In this document: one piece after another, positions 23,846 to 35,044 of the stretch | Layout of the letters: each line of letters opens with the position of its first letter | Position numbering within the stretch: the first letter of the stretch is position 1 | DNA from: Stenocarpella maydis | Lineage: Eukaryota > Ascomycota > Sordariomycetes > Diaporthales > Diaporthaceae | NCBI GenBank assembly: GCA_002270565.1 | Contig: NQMI01000036.1 | Span: 124,001 to 188,000 of the forward strand | Length of the DNA stretch: 64,000 bases | Direction of reading: 5' to 3' | Notes under the pieces: generated by a model | Told to the model about the DNA's origin: nothing | The model's input: the letters and a program-made list of their open reading frames with translations, nothing else | Databases searched by the model: none | Translations under genes and position numbers: made by a program

Positions 23846-24825
23846 ATGGTCAAGAACGATAAGGATGTCATCGCTGAGTTCAACGAATACGTCAACATGA
23901 CGGCCTCAGAGCTGGAGAAGTGGCTCAAATCAGAGGAATCCAGCGAGGCTGGGTGGCGCAAAGACGGCGGCGATGGGAAATCTGTGGGTCAAGACTCGGG
24001 CGAGAAGATCATTGAGATTCTCAAAGCCAACCCGAAAAAAGACCCCGAGAAGTACACCAAAGATCAGATCCAGCACATGCGGAGGGTTGCCGCGTACTGT
24101 AAGCGGCACCTGGCACAGGAGTTTGTAGGCCTCGAGGAAAAGGGCCCCGAAGAGGCCAAGAAGACAAAGTCTTACATCAGCCTAAAGAACTGGGGCCATG
24201 ACGCGCTCAAAGCACAGGATGGAGGGAAATCTTCCAGTAAGAACAAGAACAAATCGAGCCAAGGACGAGAAGCACAGGAGAACGAACAGGAGGAAGTAGG
24301 AGAAGGGGACGAGGATGAAAATGATGAGGAAGGGGTAGAGGAAGATGACAAGAAGGCCGGAGACAAGAGGAAGAAGTCCGGCCAGCAAGATGGCTCCAAC
24401 AAGAAGCGGGAGACCCGACAAGGAGCTTCATCGAAAAAGGACAGCGAGGATGCAGATACCAAAGACGAAGACGACGCCGAAAATAACAGCAAAACTGGCG
24501 AGCAGCAAGATGAAGACAGAGACGGCGAGTCTGATGTCAAGAAGCCTTCCCAGAACGGACCCAAGAAAGGCGACACCGTAAGCTGGAATTGGGGCAATGG
24601 CAACCCCGAGGGGAAAGTGCTCGATGTCAAAGAGGACGAGTTAGTTTTTCTTCGCCCACCCCATTGTCAGTTCAAGCCGCACCAAATTGTTGACAATAAT
24701 ACAGTGCAACCATTACCACCAAGAGGGGTAACGAGGTCTCTCGGAAGGGAAATCCTGATGACCCAGCTGTTATAATTGACACCGGAAAGTCTAAGGCCAT
24801 CAAGTCAGCTCACGAGTTGAACTGA
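23846..24825 (+). CDS. DUF3140 - Hva1_TUDOR two-domain protein
   Basis: Exon 1 is 23846-24639 and exon 2 is 24705-24825, giving 304 residues. A 65-nt intron (GTTAGT...AATACAG, branch TTGACAA) restores the C-terminal domain. Residues 1 to about 120 match the DUF3140 pattern (EFNEYVNMTASELEKWLKSE, KYTKDQIQHMRRVAAYCKRH, SYISLKNWGHD). Residues about 125-240 are a highly charged Lys/Glu/Asp-rich linker, probably disordered. Residues about 243-304 form a small Hva1_TUDOR (hypervirulence-associated) domain: GDTVSWNWGNGNPEGKV, TTKRGNEVSRKGNPDDPAV, then SKAIKSAHELN at the end. Both domains are common in bacteria, so the pairing in a fungal gene is notable. The Tudor-like domain may bind nucleic acid or protein tails; this is inference. 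The gene probably acts in the nucleus or cytosol, since there is no signal peptide. Confidence 0.88.
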
Positions 24826-25387
24826 GTTTCAGAAACTTGCATTGGATGAGTGAAAGGCTTCCAGCAGATTTACCTAGGTAGTGCGCCTGACCTTGAATGA
24901 AACCTCGAAACTAATATTTTAGTTGGTAATATTGCTGTGGACCTAGGTATGCCCCGAAAGCTGTCATGTGGCAATTGATGACTAGTAACTCGTCTTGAAA
25001 TGATCATGCAAAACGGTGCCCAGCGTCACCATCGCCCAAGTACCACTGCTCATGAACATTTGCAAAAGTCCCATACTTCCTTCCATGTCGTGGATCTAAT
25101 GAGTGTGAGGACCCTAATGGCCAAGAGACTACATATGCGCACAGCATACTCAGTAAATCTGAAGATAAACAAGATTGCAAGGGAGAAATCAAGATAACCA
25201 GGATCTAAATCTACCAGAAAATAGGGACCGTGAGTGTATGGAGGAGGACAAGCCTATATTTATGTGGACTGCAGCCGAGACTAAAGCACAACTTGTGATT
25301 CTCCTCACAGTACCCCCTAGAAGCACTCCACCTTGGCTCCTTCACGGCAGGTTGCACTGAAAGTGGTCTTCAAGGGGAGAGGCCACA
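24826..25387. other. intergenic with two ACCTAGGTA words
   Basis: TACCTAGGTAG at 24871 and ACCTAGGTAT at 24941 lie within 70 bp of each other. No coding signal is seen before the small gene at 25388. Confidence 0.5.
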
Positions 25388-25630
25388 ATGTTCAGTTCCG
25401 CGTTCCAGGAGCTCAAAGATGCGGAAAACGTCGTGGACGTCAAGTAAGATCTCGGCACTGATCAGAGGGCATACCATCTCATATTTCGCCTTCGCAGGTG
25501 GACCAGTCTAGTGCTTGATCTCTTCGCCGCGTGGTTGGCGGTGGTCCTGGTGGGTGTTGCGTTCTCAGCAGCACGAAAGATGTTAGCCACAGCTGGACCG
25601 AAGTCCTCAAAAAACAAGGAAAAGCCATAA
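25388..25630 (+). CDS. small membrane protein, 62 aa, two exons
   Basis: Exon 1 is 25388-25443 and exon 2 is 25498-25630. The 54-nt intron has a GTAAGA donor, a CTGAT branch and a CTTCGCAG acceptor. The total of 189 nt keeps frame. The start context is good (CACAATGT). The first 18 residues are hydrophilic (MFSSAFQELKDAENVVDV). A single strong transmembrane segment follows (WTSLVLDLFAAWLAVVLVGV), then a short basic tail (KSSKNKEKP). This suggests a single-pass membrane microprotein with a basic cytosolic tail. I do not recognise a family. It could be a regulator of a larger membrane complex, or a relic of one helix of a longer protein. It lies between the DUF3140 gene and the RBR ligase with no obvious relation to either. 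Confidence 0.55.
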
Positions 25631-26124
25631 TAAATGAGAGGCTCTGGGAAGAATCAAGGGGAAATATCAACCCTCGTAAGGCTAGCAAAATCTATGGATA
25701 GCTGCTTGGGAAAAGAACTTGCTACGGACAACATGCTCTTCGCAACTCATACCCAATAGCCAAAGCTCATTCCCGAGATAGCTAATAGAGTGTGCAGATC
25801 GCATCATAACAGAAGCCGGAACCAAAGATAGTTGATGAATAAATCAGTCAGTCATTCTGGGTTCAATCTCCCCTGTCGACCACAAAGTACTTTTGGCCTT
25901 TGCGCCCGGGGGGGGGGCGAGGTTTTGAAAAGCCTTGCCTCCTTCATGCCATTTTCTGCAATTTCATCAAGTTGCCAAACAAGCCGCCTGGTTCTATTTG
26001 CATGAATCACACGGTTTTCAGAGATCCGTGGACTCCTCATAGGCTTCTTCCATACCGCCACATCGACAAGGTGAGCTGGATGGCCTTGGCGTGAAGCTGG
26101 ACAGAAGACAGATGCCCCGCCGAC
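25631..26124. other. intergenic, convergent 3' ends
   Basis: Nothing coding is seen. A run of nine G lies at about 25909-25917. Confidence 0.5.
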
Positions 26125-28124
26125 TCACAAAGCCTTCTTGGTCCATCCGCCTTCCTCCCAGGGTGCAACAAGCTTGACCTTCCGCTTTTTTTTCTGTGGA
26201 GGGCCGTCCTTCTCCCTCTCCTTGTTCTTTGTCTGCTCCTGCTGAAGCCGCATCCTGGCCTCGGCAGCCTCGGCGGCCTTGAGGCGAATCTCTTCGCGGC
26301 GCTGGCGGCGTAGGTCCTCACGGGCCCGGGAGAGCTCGGCGCTAATCTCACCACCATGCACGAGGGCCATGATGCGGTCACGAGCGGCATCCTGCTGCGA
26401 CTTGGTAAGATTGACCTTGTTCGGGTGGTAGGTGCAGAAAGTCGCGTGGGCCGTCGGGCCGAGACGGATAACGTTCTCGTAGGAGCAAGAGCACTGGTTG
26501 CAGCGAGGGCACGTTAGTGGATGTCACGATATAAGCAAGCCTGAGGTGAGGGGAGGGGACTCGAATGATTACTTACGACGTAACACCACTCCTGGCCACA
26601 TTGGCAGCGCATGTGGTCGCAGCCGGCCGACTTCGTCACGCCCTGGCCGCACTTGGGACAGATGCTGGTGGCTTCATGAGAAAGAAGCTTCGCCGTGGCC
26701 TCCTCCTCCTCCAGGCGCTCGATCTGTGCATCATCCAGATCAAACTCACGGCAGGTCTGGCCATCGTGCCAGGGGCGACGATGTTTGGCGCAGGTGGCGA
26801 ACTGGCAGTGGTTGCAGACCATCTTGGGGTTCTCGCTTTCGGGCGGCTGGCTGCCACCGCAAACTGGGTTTGTGCAGGAGATATAGTGGCCTGGTATCTC
26901 GGACTGCTCCTTGAGGTACCTGTACCGCTTATACACAGCACTGTTGGCGTACACCTTGACGTCCCGTGGGGAAAGCTTCTGTGGGCAGATTGGGCAGGCG
27001 AGCAGGTGCAGGGCACCGCGCTCGACAATGGCTGTGATGGACGAGTCGAGGCAGTCCAGACAGGCCTTGTCTGGGTGATCACAGAACTCAGTGACAGTGG
27101 GGCGCTTTGGGAAGCGTGAAAGGGGGTAGTCCTCCAGGCATATGGGGCACTCAATGTCTTCCTCGTCGTCTGCCCCGCCTTGGGGCGTGGATGAACCAGC
27201 CTCGTAGGACTCATTATGAAGATCCTCTTCCGAGCCGGTTGAGGTGTCACCCTCGTGGTGCTGTGGGGCCTCGCGTGTCCCCAGCTGAGTGCGAAGTTCA
27301 TGGGCAGCAGCATCGAGTTGCTCGGGTCCAAGTGCTCCAGGCTGGTTGTGGAGTTGGGGCGCGTTCTGTCCCTCAACATTCATGGACCCACCTTCAGCGC
27401 CCTCGTCAGTAGTGATGACTGCACTGCTCTGCTCTGGAGGGTCGTTCAAGGTGCGACCAGGTCCGTAGAAAGCGGTGTGCTGCTGGAATCTAGGATGTGC
27501 GACGTCTCCAAAGCGAAGACGCTGGGGAATGGTGTTTGGGAATCCCCTAATAGGATCATGCATATCCTCGTCTTCTTCCTCCATCAAAGTGCCAATGCCT
27601 TCCTGCCCGTGGACTTCATCCTCCTCAGCCTCATGATCCCTGGGCTCTCCTGGACCGTCATCCTGGAGTCCCCGCTCGTCACTTGGCTCTCCGTCATCGT
27701 CCTTGTCCTCCCGGTCATCTCCAACCCTGTGGCCTCGACTGTGCTGCTGGTGCAGGTCTGCAGCTGGAGGTGGTCCGTTTCCAGTGATGTGCCGTCGGTT
27801 GATGGTGTGACCTGGTCCCCAGTAGCCTTGTCTACCTGTGCGATAGGGGCCAGGGCTGGCTGGTAAGGGTGGCGGTGCGACACCAAGGGGAAAGTCACCA
27901 CCCTTTGTCATCCAGTCAGTCAGCTGCCCGATCTGTTCCTGGGCAGCCTCGTCGGCCATCAGCTCTTTGGCGACCTTGTTGAGCTGGACAAAGAGGTCTG
28001 CCCGGCTGCCTGGGTTGTCGGGCAGCTTTTCGTAGTGCCGCAGGAGTTGCTGTACCTTGCGGTTGTCATGCTGTGCGAAGCTGAGGCCGAAGACCAGCAG
28101 CTGCTTGCCGTCGTTAAACGACAT
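26125..28124 (-). CDS. RBR-type (RING-IBR-RING) E3 ubiquitin ligase
   Basis: Exon 1 is 28124-26577 and exon 2 is 26493-26125 after an 83-nt GTAAGT intron, giving 638 residues. The N-terminal block (DGKQLLVFGLSFAQHDNRKVQQLL) is conserved-looking. Residues about 80-320 are acidic and low complexity. A C-terminal RBR unit follows: RING1 about 326-380 (CPICLED...CPICPQ), IBR about 417-458 (CTNPVCGG...CNHCQFATC...HDGQTC) and RING2 about 489-540 (CPKCGQGVTKSAGCDHMRC..C). The GCDHM cysteine is at the position of the catalytic thioester Cys of RBR ligases. The tail is basic and helical with a PPQKKKRKVKL nuclear-type signal. RBR ligases take ubiquitin from an E2 onto this Cys before transfer. The start is ambiguous: the frame is open upstream, and an ATG at 28175 would add 17 residues, but ATG 28124 has the better context (ATCATGTC). 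Confidence 0.88.
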
Positions 28125-29068
28125 GATGAAAGCTCGTCCAGAAAGTGGTTTGTCACGAGCGGAGGCAGCTGGCATATGGCATCGGGGAATGCTAGAGATG
28201 TTGACACTGATGTTGAGGTTGATCAGTTCAGGATGTTGAGGTGATTCTTTCAGGATGAGTTCCACGCTGACGAGTCGAGTTGAATGAAGTATTTGCACTT
28301 CAGGCGTTGGTTAAGTCAAGTCAAGTCTCGTTGAGAGAGAGCGTGTGTGTGTCTGTGTGGTTCAATGTTGTCTTGCAGAGTTGGAGGTGAGGAGGGCTGT
28401 TTAGCGCTGTTGCCTAATGCCAGGTGGATCACCACAAACAACCTTCTCAGGTACGGAGGTGCAAAGATATCGGTGGGTAAACTGGATATGGGGGACGAGT
28501 TCACCACCAGCAAACACTGGATAGCTTACTACCTGGGGACATTGGCCTTACCTTTTGCTGAGACGGCTTTGATGGCGGCATTGATGCATCACAACCAAGA
28601 ACCGGCTGAGCTGGTATTGGATGTTCTAGTCTAAAGACCTCCTTCGGCAATTCAAACATATGGCCGTAATGTCAGAAGAACGGCAGCTATCGCGACACAT
28701 TGAATAATCATAACGCCGGACACTATGCTTTGCCAGAGTGGACAGCTTCCGGGATCGACCCAATTGACGCCGCATGGGATTTTGCGAGCCGCAGCCGAAT
28801 TGATATTCATTTCTGGAAATCTGTAGCCTTCTACCTGGGTATGCTCCCGGGTGATGAGCAATTTTGAAAGACGACGCTACTCATTCTCTTGATCTATGGT
28901 TTGATGGTGTGCTATAGTAGTGCGAATCATCTTATGGCTACCGATAGAAACCCACCTGGCCTTGACGGAGTTCTTGTAAACAGCAATCTTCACCATTTCA
29001 CGCACAAATATAAGTTTGTGTGTCTCTATCGGTGGGAACATATCTGGCTCCAACTACTTTTGTGCCGC
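28125..29068. other. intergenic, ligase promoter side
   Basis: This holds the 5' leader of the RBR ligase, with GTGTGTGT at about 28341-28356, and the 3' flank of the next gene. A minus frame around 28652-28810 could encode a short hydrophobic tail, but has no supported start or exon. Confidence 0.45.
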
Positions 29069-30699
29069 TCAATTCTTGCCCTCAGACCGGACTGCTGTCT
29101 TTTGCTGCGACCCCTTCGCCAGGGAGCCACCCCGATGGGGCTGAGCAGCTGTCTGCCCTGTGCTGGAAGCAACTGGTCGAGCCTGGGACTTCTCTGGTGG
29201 CAGGCCGATGCCCTTGGCCTTGCAATACTGCTCCAGGATTTCAACACGTCGCTGCAGGGCCTTAATTTGGCTGGTTCCCACTGGTCGTCAGTACAAAACG
29301 CTCCAATAAAATCAATAAAGTGGATTTTGATTTTCGGTAAAACTTACGTGTCCTTGTTTTCGGGCTCTTCATAGCCCCAGGGCAACTGCTTGGCCTGACC
29401 GGGCTGCTGCTGCTGCTTCGGCGCGGCCGACCCGGAGGTTTCGCCGACAGGACCGGGATACTGCATGGCAACCTTCGCAACCTCATCGATGCCCTTGTAT
29501 AGAGGGTCCCAAATGACGCAGCTGTAGATTCGGTACCGTGCTGGCCAGAGGAAAATGTGCATGTGGAGGTAGTCGACGCTGTTATCGGGTCGTAGGTGCA
29601 GCGCAAAGTCAAAGTCTTCAAACCTGATCACATTATCCTCCTCGTACATACTCAGCAGCTTATAGCTCTCGTGGGCCTTGAGAAGGCGGTTGACCGGGTG
29701 TTGCCACCCGAGCACAGAAGGACTCAACTTCGGGTTCTTCCTGACCTGTGCCCGACCCCGGAGGTGCATGCAAAGCAGCTCGAGGAACTTGTCCCAGCGG
29801 TGCAGGTCCTCATAGCGGAACTCAGCCGTTGAGATGCAGTTTTTCTCTTGGATCTCCTCGACCTGGTCCAGCAGCTCCGAGCCGCACTGATACTCACCTT
29901 GGACGCCGTCCCTCTGGTTCTTGGCCTTGGTCTGCGCGTCAACGCCGTCCGCCTTACCCAGCGCCTTGAGATCCTCCTTGAACTTCCATACGATCGCGCG
30001 AGCCTGCGCACCGATGATGTTCTTGCGAGTGCGCTTGTTCGGCTCCTTATCCCACCAGTACTTGAACGTCTTCCTCACTGCAGCATTAACTAGGAGTCAG
30101 CGTTCGGAGAACCAGGAAAGAGGTTTCATGTCAAAGATATTGTAGAACAGGCTACAGTGCGCCCGTGGGTTTGAATCAATGGACCTCTGGAAGGATATTG
30201 CTATTCCCATGAGTATGCAAAACGGGTCCGGGAGATACTTACTGTGCTGAAGGACGTCAGCATTCTTCGCGTGCAGGGAAACGCCGTTATATATTGGCTC
30301 TCGGCTAGGTGCCCCGTTTCTGTTTGGGTCATTCCTGGGAATGCCCATAATGTGTATCATGGACATCCCGGCATGGCCATCCCGCTCTTTTCCCTTCGGA
30401 TTGATGTATTGGACTTGGTCAAACGGGTCTCGCCTCCCAATGAGCCAGAACTTCTTATCCTCGGCGAGATGGATCTGATGAGCGAGGAAGAAGTGGGGCT
30501 CGGGGGGAATGCCCTTGGCCTTGATACGGAAGTCCTCGAAACGCTGCTTGATTATGTCCATCTTTCCGTCCAGTTTCAGCCTGCCATTTGGGTATAACGT
30601 CGGATTGGCTAGATACTTCTTGGTTCTATTGATTGCATCTTCGGGACTCTGGGCATCAGGACCGTGCCCAATGTCATCTGGCTTAATGTCTTTCCCCAT
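29069..30699 (-). CDS. unknown protein with HIT-like histidine motif
   Basis: Exons (minus) are 30699-30243, 30077-29348 and 29270-29069, giving 462 residues. The donors are AGTAAGT and CGTAAGT. The last acceptor (GAACCAG at 29271) was chosen because the one ten bases upstream leads to a stop. The core reads as alpha/beta: HFFLAHQIHLAEDKKFWLIGRRD, MSMIHIMGIPR...IYNGVSLH, and much later SVDYLHMHIFLWPARYRIYS. A hydrophobic-strand-plus-PR turn and a late HxHxF strand resemble the HIT (histidine triad) fold, but with a large helical insert between them. The catalytic assignment is tentative. The C-terminus is a short coiled coil (IKALQRRVEILEQYCKAKG) and a basic disordered tail. The family was not recognised by name. 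A nucleotide-binding hydrolase or transferase is inference. No targeting signal is seen. Confidence 0.75.
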
Positions 30700-30851
30700 T
30701 TTGGCAGATTTTGGTAGATATGCTTGGTAGTGTGAGACGAATGAATTAAAGGCAGTTCTCAGAGGAATTGATACCGCAAGGAAATGAGATGTTGGGTCGA
30801 CTGAGTGACTGTGGTTCACTTCAATGTCGTTGCTTGCAAGGCTGTTTTTTT

Positions 30852-30887
<36 letters not shown>

Positions 30888-32709
30888 TAGCTTCTGAGTC
30901 CGCTAATTTACAGAGGATTTGAAAGGTCACTGTTTAGAGCAATACGTTGCGAATTAATTTACCGTAATTAGGTATAACTACTTATAGTCTCCCGCACCAC
31001 TAGGACCACTATTGTCATTCCGGCCCAGTAGAAGAACGTGAAAACAATACAAACAGGGCCACATATGACGCACAGGACGGTAATACTCGTAGCATGGTAC
31101 TGCCGGCGGGATAATCTCGTACTTAATGTTGGCCTCGCTGGCGAACCTGAAAGTATGGAATCACTGTTCTGAACCTCTGGGGGCGGAGAGTATCACCTAT
31201 TCTGTGCTTTTTGAATACAAGACGAAGGTGATTGATACTTCAGAACTGCTGGGGTTGGTCAGCTGTTGGAGTTGGGCATAAGATGACTCGTGATTTTGAT
31301 AGGAATCTCGTCGACTCCAAATCAAACACAAATGATGGACTCGTAGTATAGGAACCCGTCATATGTTCCATTAAGGTCAAGTACCTTGTATTGGACCGTC
31401 TCGTGCCCACCTGGGCTCTACCTCTCGAGCCAGCAGGCCCTCGCCTCTTCCGAAGAGCACATATTGGTCATGGTCAGGACGGGGCCATAACTAGAGCTGC
31501 GGTCGTCTCTGACCAGGCACAGGCAGCTGTCGAAGTCTTTGTCGCCCCAGATCTTCTTGCAATTTTCGAGGCTGCGTTGGTGGCGGAGGGATTCCTTGGT
31601 AGTCTGTTGGTACCACATGGTGTTGACGAAGGGTTTCTGTATTCTTTTTGGCCTGTAATGGCCGTGATGATGTCTTTTCTTGTCATGGGGACAAGAAAAG
31701 CCTCCGAGAAGCGGAGTTCGAGGAGGGAAGCGTGCTCGTGGGCTTGTAGCCATATGTAAGGGGCCCACTGCATATACACATGTTGGGTAAACCTCTAGCT
31801 GAGGTTACACAGGGGGATTCCTCCCAACGCAAGATGCGGGAACTGGTTCCCACGATAAACTTTCAATGTTGGCCCACATGAAGATATATCTTGCAGTCTG
31901 CTGCTCCATGCCGATTGCTAACCTTGGAATGCTGCTCCGTGCCGGTAAGTAGTAACCCCCTAAGGCGTGTAACCTGAGGCTAGTCGGGAATCTGGGGCTC
32001 CTCAGAATAATGCAGAGGCTGCTAGATTATAAACTGAGCTGTTCTTATGCGTAGTAGATTGTGCAATGAGTTGCCGGCTGATATGGGCTTGCTACTGTGG
32101 GCACGTGTTCGTGTGCCTATGCCCTCTGCGACCTGCATGTTGTGCAGACGTAGGAGTAGGGTGGTCTCTACTATTATTGAGAGAAGTACAACTGCATGGC
32201 CGGTAGCAGAGCATCCCCCCCGAATTATGATGCAGATGCCATCCCTGAAATCATACTACTCTGGCTACCGGACTTCTTGGAGATAACATTGGGCAAGCAA
32301 GGGCCGATTTGCAAGGAGGACAAAGGGCCATGTGCTTGCATCCAGCAACCATTTATGAATAGTAGCATAGTGTCTGGTATTTGAAACGTTGCCCGCCGGC
32401 GCGCGGGGCAGCAAAGCAGCAGGCGCACGCCCGTAGTCCAACTGCCCTCCTCCAGCAAAAAAGCCGCTATGTCAATGATGCTCTCCCGCCGCCCAACGCC
32501 GACATAAAGACCAGATAGTAGTCCAAGAATAGAACAAAGTCAAGGTTTCATTACCGATCGGAGGGGTCACGCAATTCCAAATGCAACCAAGGACGCAGCC
32601 GCCCTTGTCTATCGCCATATCCCGTATTGGCAGCTTTTCTCTCTCGCCATGATTTCACAAAACGTGAAGGATGAGCCGGAAGAAGTAATAAGGGAACAAA
32701 GAAAGGCTG
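30700..32709. other. gene-free region with a T/A homopolymer
   Basis: The promoter side of the HIT-like gene carries T10-AT-A29 at 30844-30884. Minus-strand frames at 31418-31779 are open in two phases, but I found no domain or consistent exon. The rest shows nothing. It is the 3' flank of the Hlj1-type gene at its right end. Confidence 0.45.
30844..30884. repeat. T10-AT-A29 homopolymer palindrome
   Basis: Ten T, then A, T, then 29 A, lying about 145 nt upstream of the start codon at 30699. It could be a poly(dA:dT) promoter element, a retroposed tail, or partly an assembly artefact. See the similar tract at 39545-39640. Confidence 0.8.
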
Positions 32710-33879
32710 TTACCTCGTCGTCCTGATACCCAACTTGTTAAGCCTCGCGCAGCTGGGCTGGGGGTATCTCTCGGCGATGCTCATCTTGTCCGGGTCCTGG
32801 ACGAACCAGCCCTGCGCCTCGTCGTAAAGCCTCTGCTTGTGCAGCATCTCGTTCTCGCACTCGTGCTGCAGGTGCCGCACCAGCACCACCTCGGCGTTGC
32901 CGTCCAGCCGCGACAGCTGCGACTTGGAGTACGACTTGATCTCGGCCGGGTTGACGTAGTACTTGACCTTGAGCTTGGGCGTCACCCGCTCATACGTGTG
33001 CTGCGCGTCCGGCGCGTCGAACACCATGTTCGGCCCGGGGGGCGCGGCGCCGCCACCGCCCGAGAAGAGCGAGGATAGCAGTGGGAAGAGGAAGAGGAAT
33101 ATGATTGGCAGGAGGCCCATGAGCGTGTTGAAGAGGCTGTTCTCGGGCGCCTGCTGCTCGTTCTCGCGCGGCCGGCGGCGCGGCCGCCCGCCGCCGAACT
33201 GATGTACCCTGACGCCCGGGCCGCCAAAGTTGAAGACGAACTGGGGACCTGTATCAAAGCCTTGTTTGTTAGTTGCTGCAGGTTCCCCCTCGACCGAGAC
33301 TTGATAGACATGCGCAGGGTGTGTCTACTCACCACCAAAGGGCCCGCCGGCACCGCCACCAAACCCACCACCGCCGAAGAACCGCTGGAACATCTCCTCC
33401 GGGCTCAGCTCGTCCTCCCACATGCCGCCCCCCATGGGCCCTCTCCCTCCGGCGGCTTGTCTCTGGGCGAACCCGGCGAAGGGGTTTTGGGCCTGGGCCT
33501 GGCTGAACCTGCTGTCCGGGTCGCCGCCGAACTTGTCGTACTTCTCCCTCTTCTCCTTGTCGCCGAGCACGCTGAACGCCCTCGACACCATCTTGAATGC
33601 CTCGTCGGCATGCTCGTGGCCGTTCTTGTCTGGGTGTGTCAGGAGGGACTGCTTGCGGTAGGCCTTCTTGATGTCGGCCTCGGTGCAGGTCTTGCGCACT
33701 GCTTCCAGGTCGAGGATATCGTAGAAATCCGTGGCTTTGCAGCGGCGGATGCGCAGGACTGCGGCCTTTTGCTCGGTTGTGTACTTGCGCTCCTGGTTGC
33801 CCTGGGAGTGGTCTCGGTTGCGGGTTGATGACGAGTTGTTGGAGGCATCCGCCCCGGAGGCGGTTGCACTTGGCGGCAT
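32710..33879 (-). CDS. hlj1: ER membrane J-domain co-chaperone, Hlj1/DNAJB12 type
   Basis: Exon 1 is 33879-33333 and exon 2 is 33248-32710, giving 361 residues. The J domain spans residues about 50-120 (DFYDILDLE, AYRKQSLLTHPDKNGH, with HPD at 82-84). A Gly/Phe-rich segment follows (FFGGGGFGGGAGG), then a basic stretch (RPRRRPREN), one transmembrane segment (LMGLLPIIFLFLFPLLSSLF, about 226-245) and a C-terminal DUF1977-type domain ending near RLNKLGIRTTR. This order is that of tail-side-anchored ER J-proteins that recruit cytosolic Hsp70 to the ER surface for degradation of misfolded membrane proteins. No signal peptide is present, as expected. The 84-nt intron (GTGAGT...TTTGATACAG) falls in the Gly-rich region. 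It is transcribed away from the 146-aa membrane gene at 35045. Function is from family knowledge. Confidence 0.9.
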
Positions 33880-35044
33880 GTTGTCAGGCTGGGGCGCGCG
33901 AGTGTGTGTATTGTAGCCTTCGGGCCAGCAGGTGGTGGTTGGAGTTGGCGCAGCTATAGCTGGGATGCGGCGAGTTGTTTTGATGCCTTGTCGTCGCAGC
34001 CGGGAGGCTGTAGGGATGGTCGAGGTTATGCGATTGCGGCTAGCGGTGGATGGCAGCACACGCCTGGGCGGTTGATGTGGACAAGGTCGGGACTCGCGAT
34101 GGCCGAGGCAGTGAACAGCTGGGTAGCAACGTGAAGCGGGTCAGGGGTGCTGAGGGTGGCAGAGGTGCCACAGGGTGAGGTTGAGGCTGGTGGTGCGAGT
34201 TGTTAGGTCCTCTGGTGATGACGGTGCCGTGGGGTGTGCACGATACCAACTGACTGACTAGTCGCCGTCAGGGCAAGGAAGGTGGCTTCTTCGTGGTCAG
34301 CCAGTCCAAAAACAAGTGGCCTCAATTCAATTCAGGCGGCAAGACACGGGCTTTTTCTTTTTTGGTGCGCAATGGATATTATCATCAACAAGTGGATAAC
34401 AAATGCCCTCAACACTGCTTGCACCTACAAAAGTGCATTAGACATGCTGGCCTCGAGCGAGTGGGAAAAAGTCCCGACAGTGTCTCGGATCGAAAGCTGC
34501 ATCGAAAGCCATGCCTCTTCCACTATTGTCCTCGGAGAGAACGTGCTGCCCTGCCCCGAGTCTGCCGGCCAGCCGACAACCACAGCGTCCTGAGCGTCCT
34601 GCAGTCTGACGGAGGCAGAATGGTCTAGTCTGTCTACCTTGTCCGTAGCAAAGAGGAAGAAGAACCCTGCCAGATTAACCTCAACGGAGCTTTTCTGAGG
34701 ACCCTTGAACTTTGTGCAGGAATATTCAAGGTCCATACCTGAACAGTTATTGTGCATCAATCCGACGTGCATACCTAAGAAATAATTGCACATGTTGAAA
34801 ATCAATTCTTGCTCTATGTAAGCCTTCAGCACACCCACCCCGAGACGCTCAAGAGGCTACCACCTAATATCCATCTCACCGGACCCCTGTAAGCTCTTCG
34901 GTGCACATCACGTCACTGTTATTTTTTTCCCCCCCTCAGCCTCCAACCAGATAGAAGTTCCAGAATCTCACATGTTGCATGCCAATCTTGAGCCTCGAGA
35001 CCAAAGACCTCATATTTCATACCCGCCTTCCCCTCCAGACAATC
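33880..35044. other. divergent promoter region
   Basis: It separates two divergent genes. A CT-rich stretch (TTTTTTCCCCCCC near 34920) precedes the right gene. A 137-codon minus frame at 34425-34838 overlaps a 103-codon plus frame. Neither has a domain, and both may be chance. Confidence 0.45.

Noticed and set aside
28652..28810. Short minus frame with a hydrophobic C-terminus
   Set aside because: No start context and no upstream exon. Probably chance.
31418..31779. Two overlapping minus frames of about 100-116 codons
   Set aside because: Could be a decayed gene, but no family or consistent splice structure could be shown.
34425..34838. 137-codon minus frame, overlapped by a 103-codon plus frame
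   Set aside because: Some coding flavour, but neither strand has a domain, leader or exon partner. Left unannotated.
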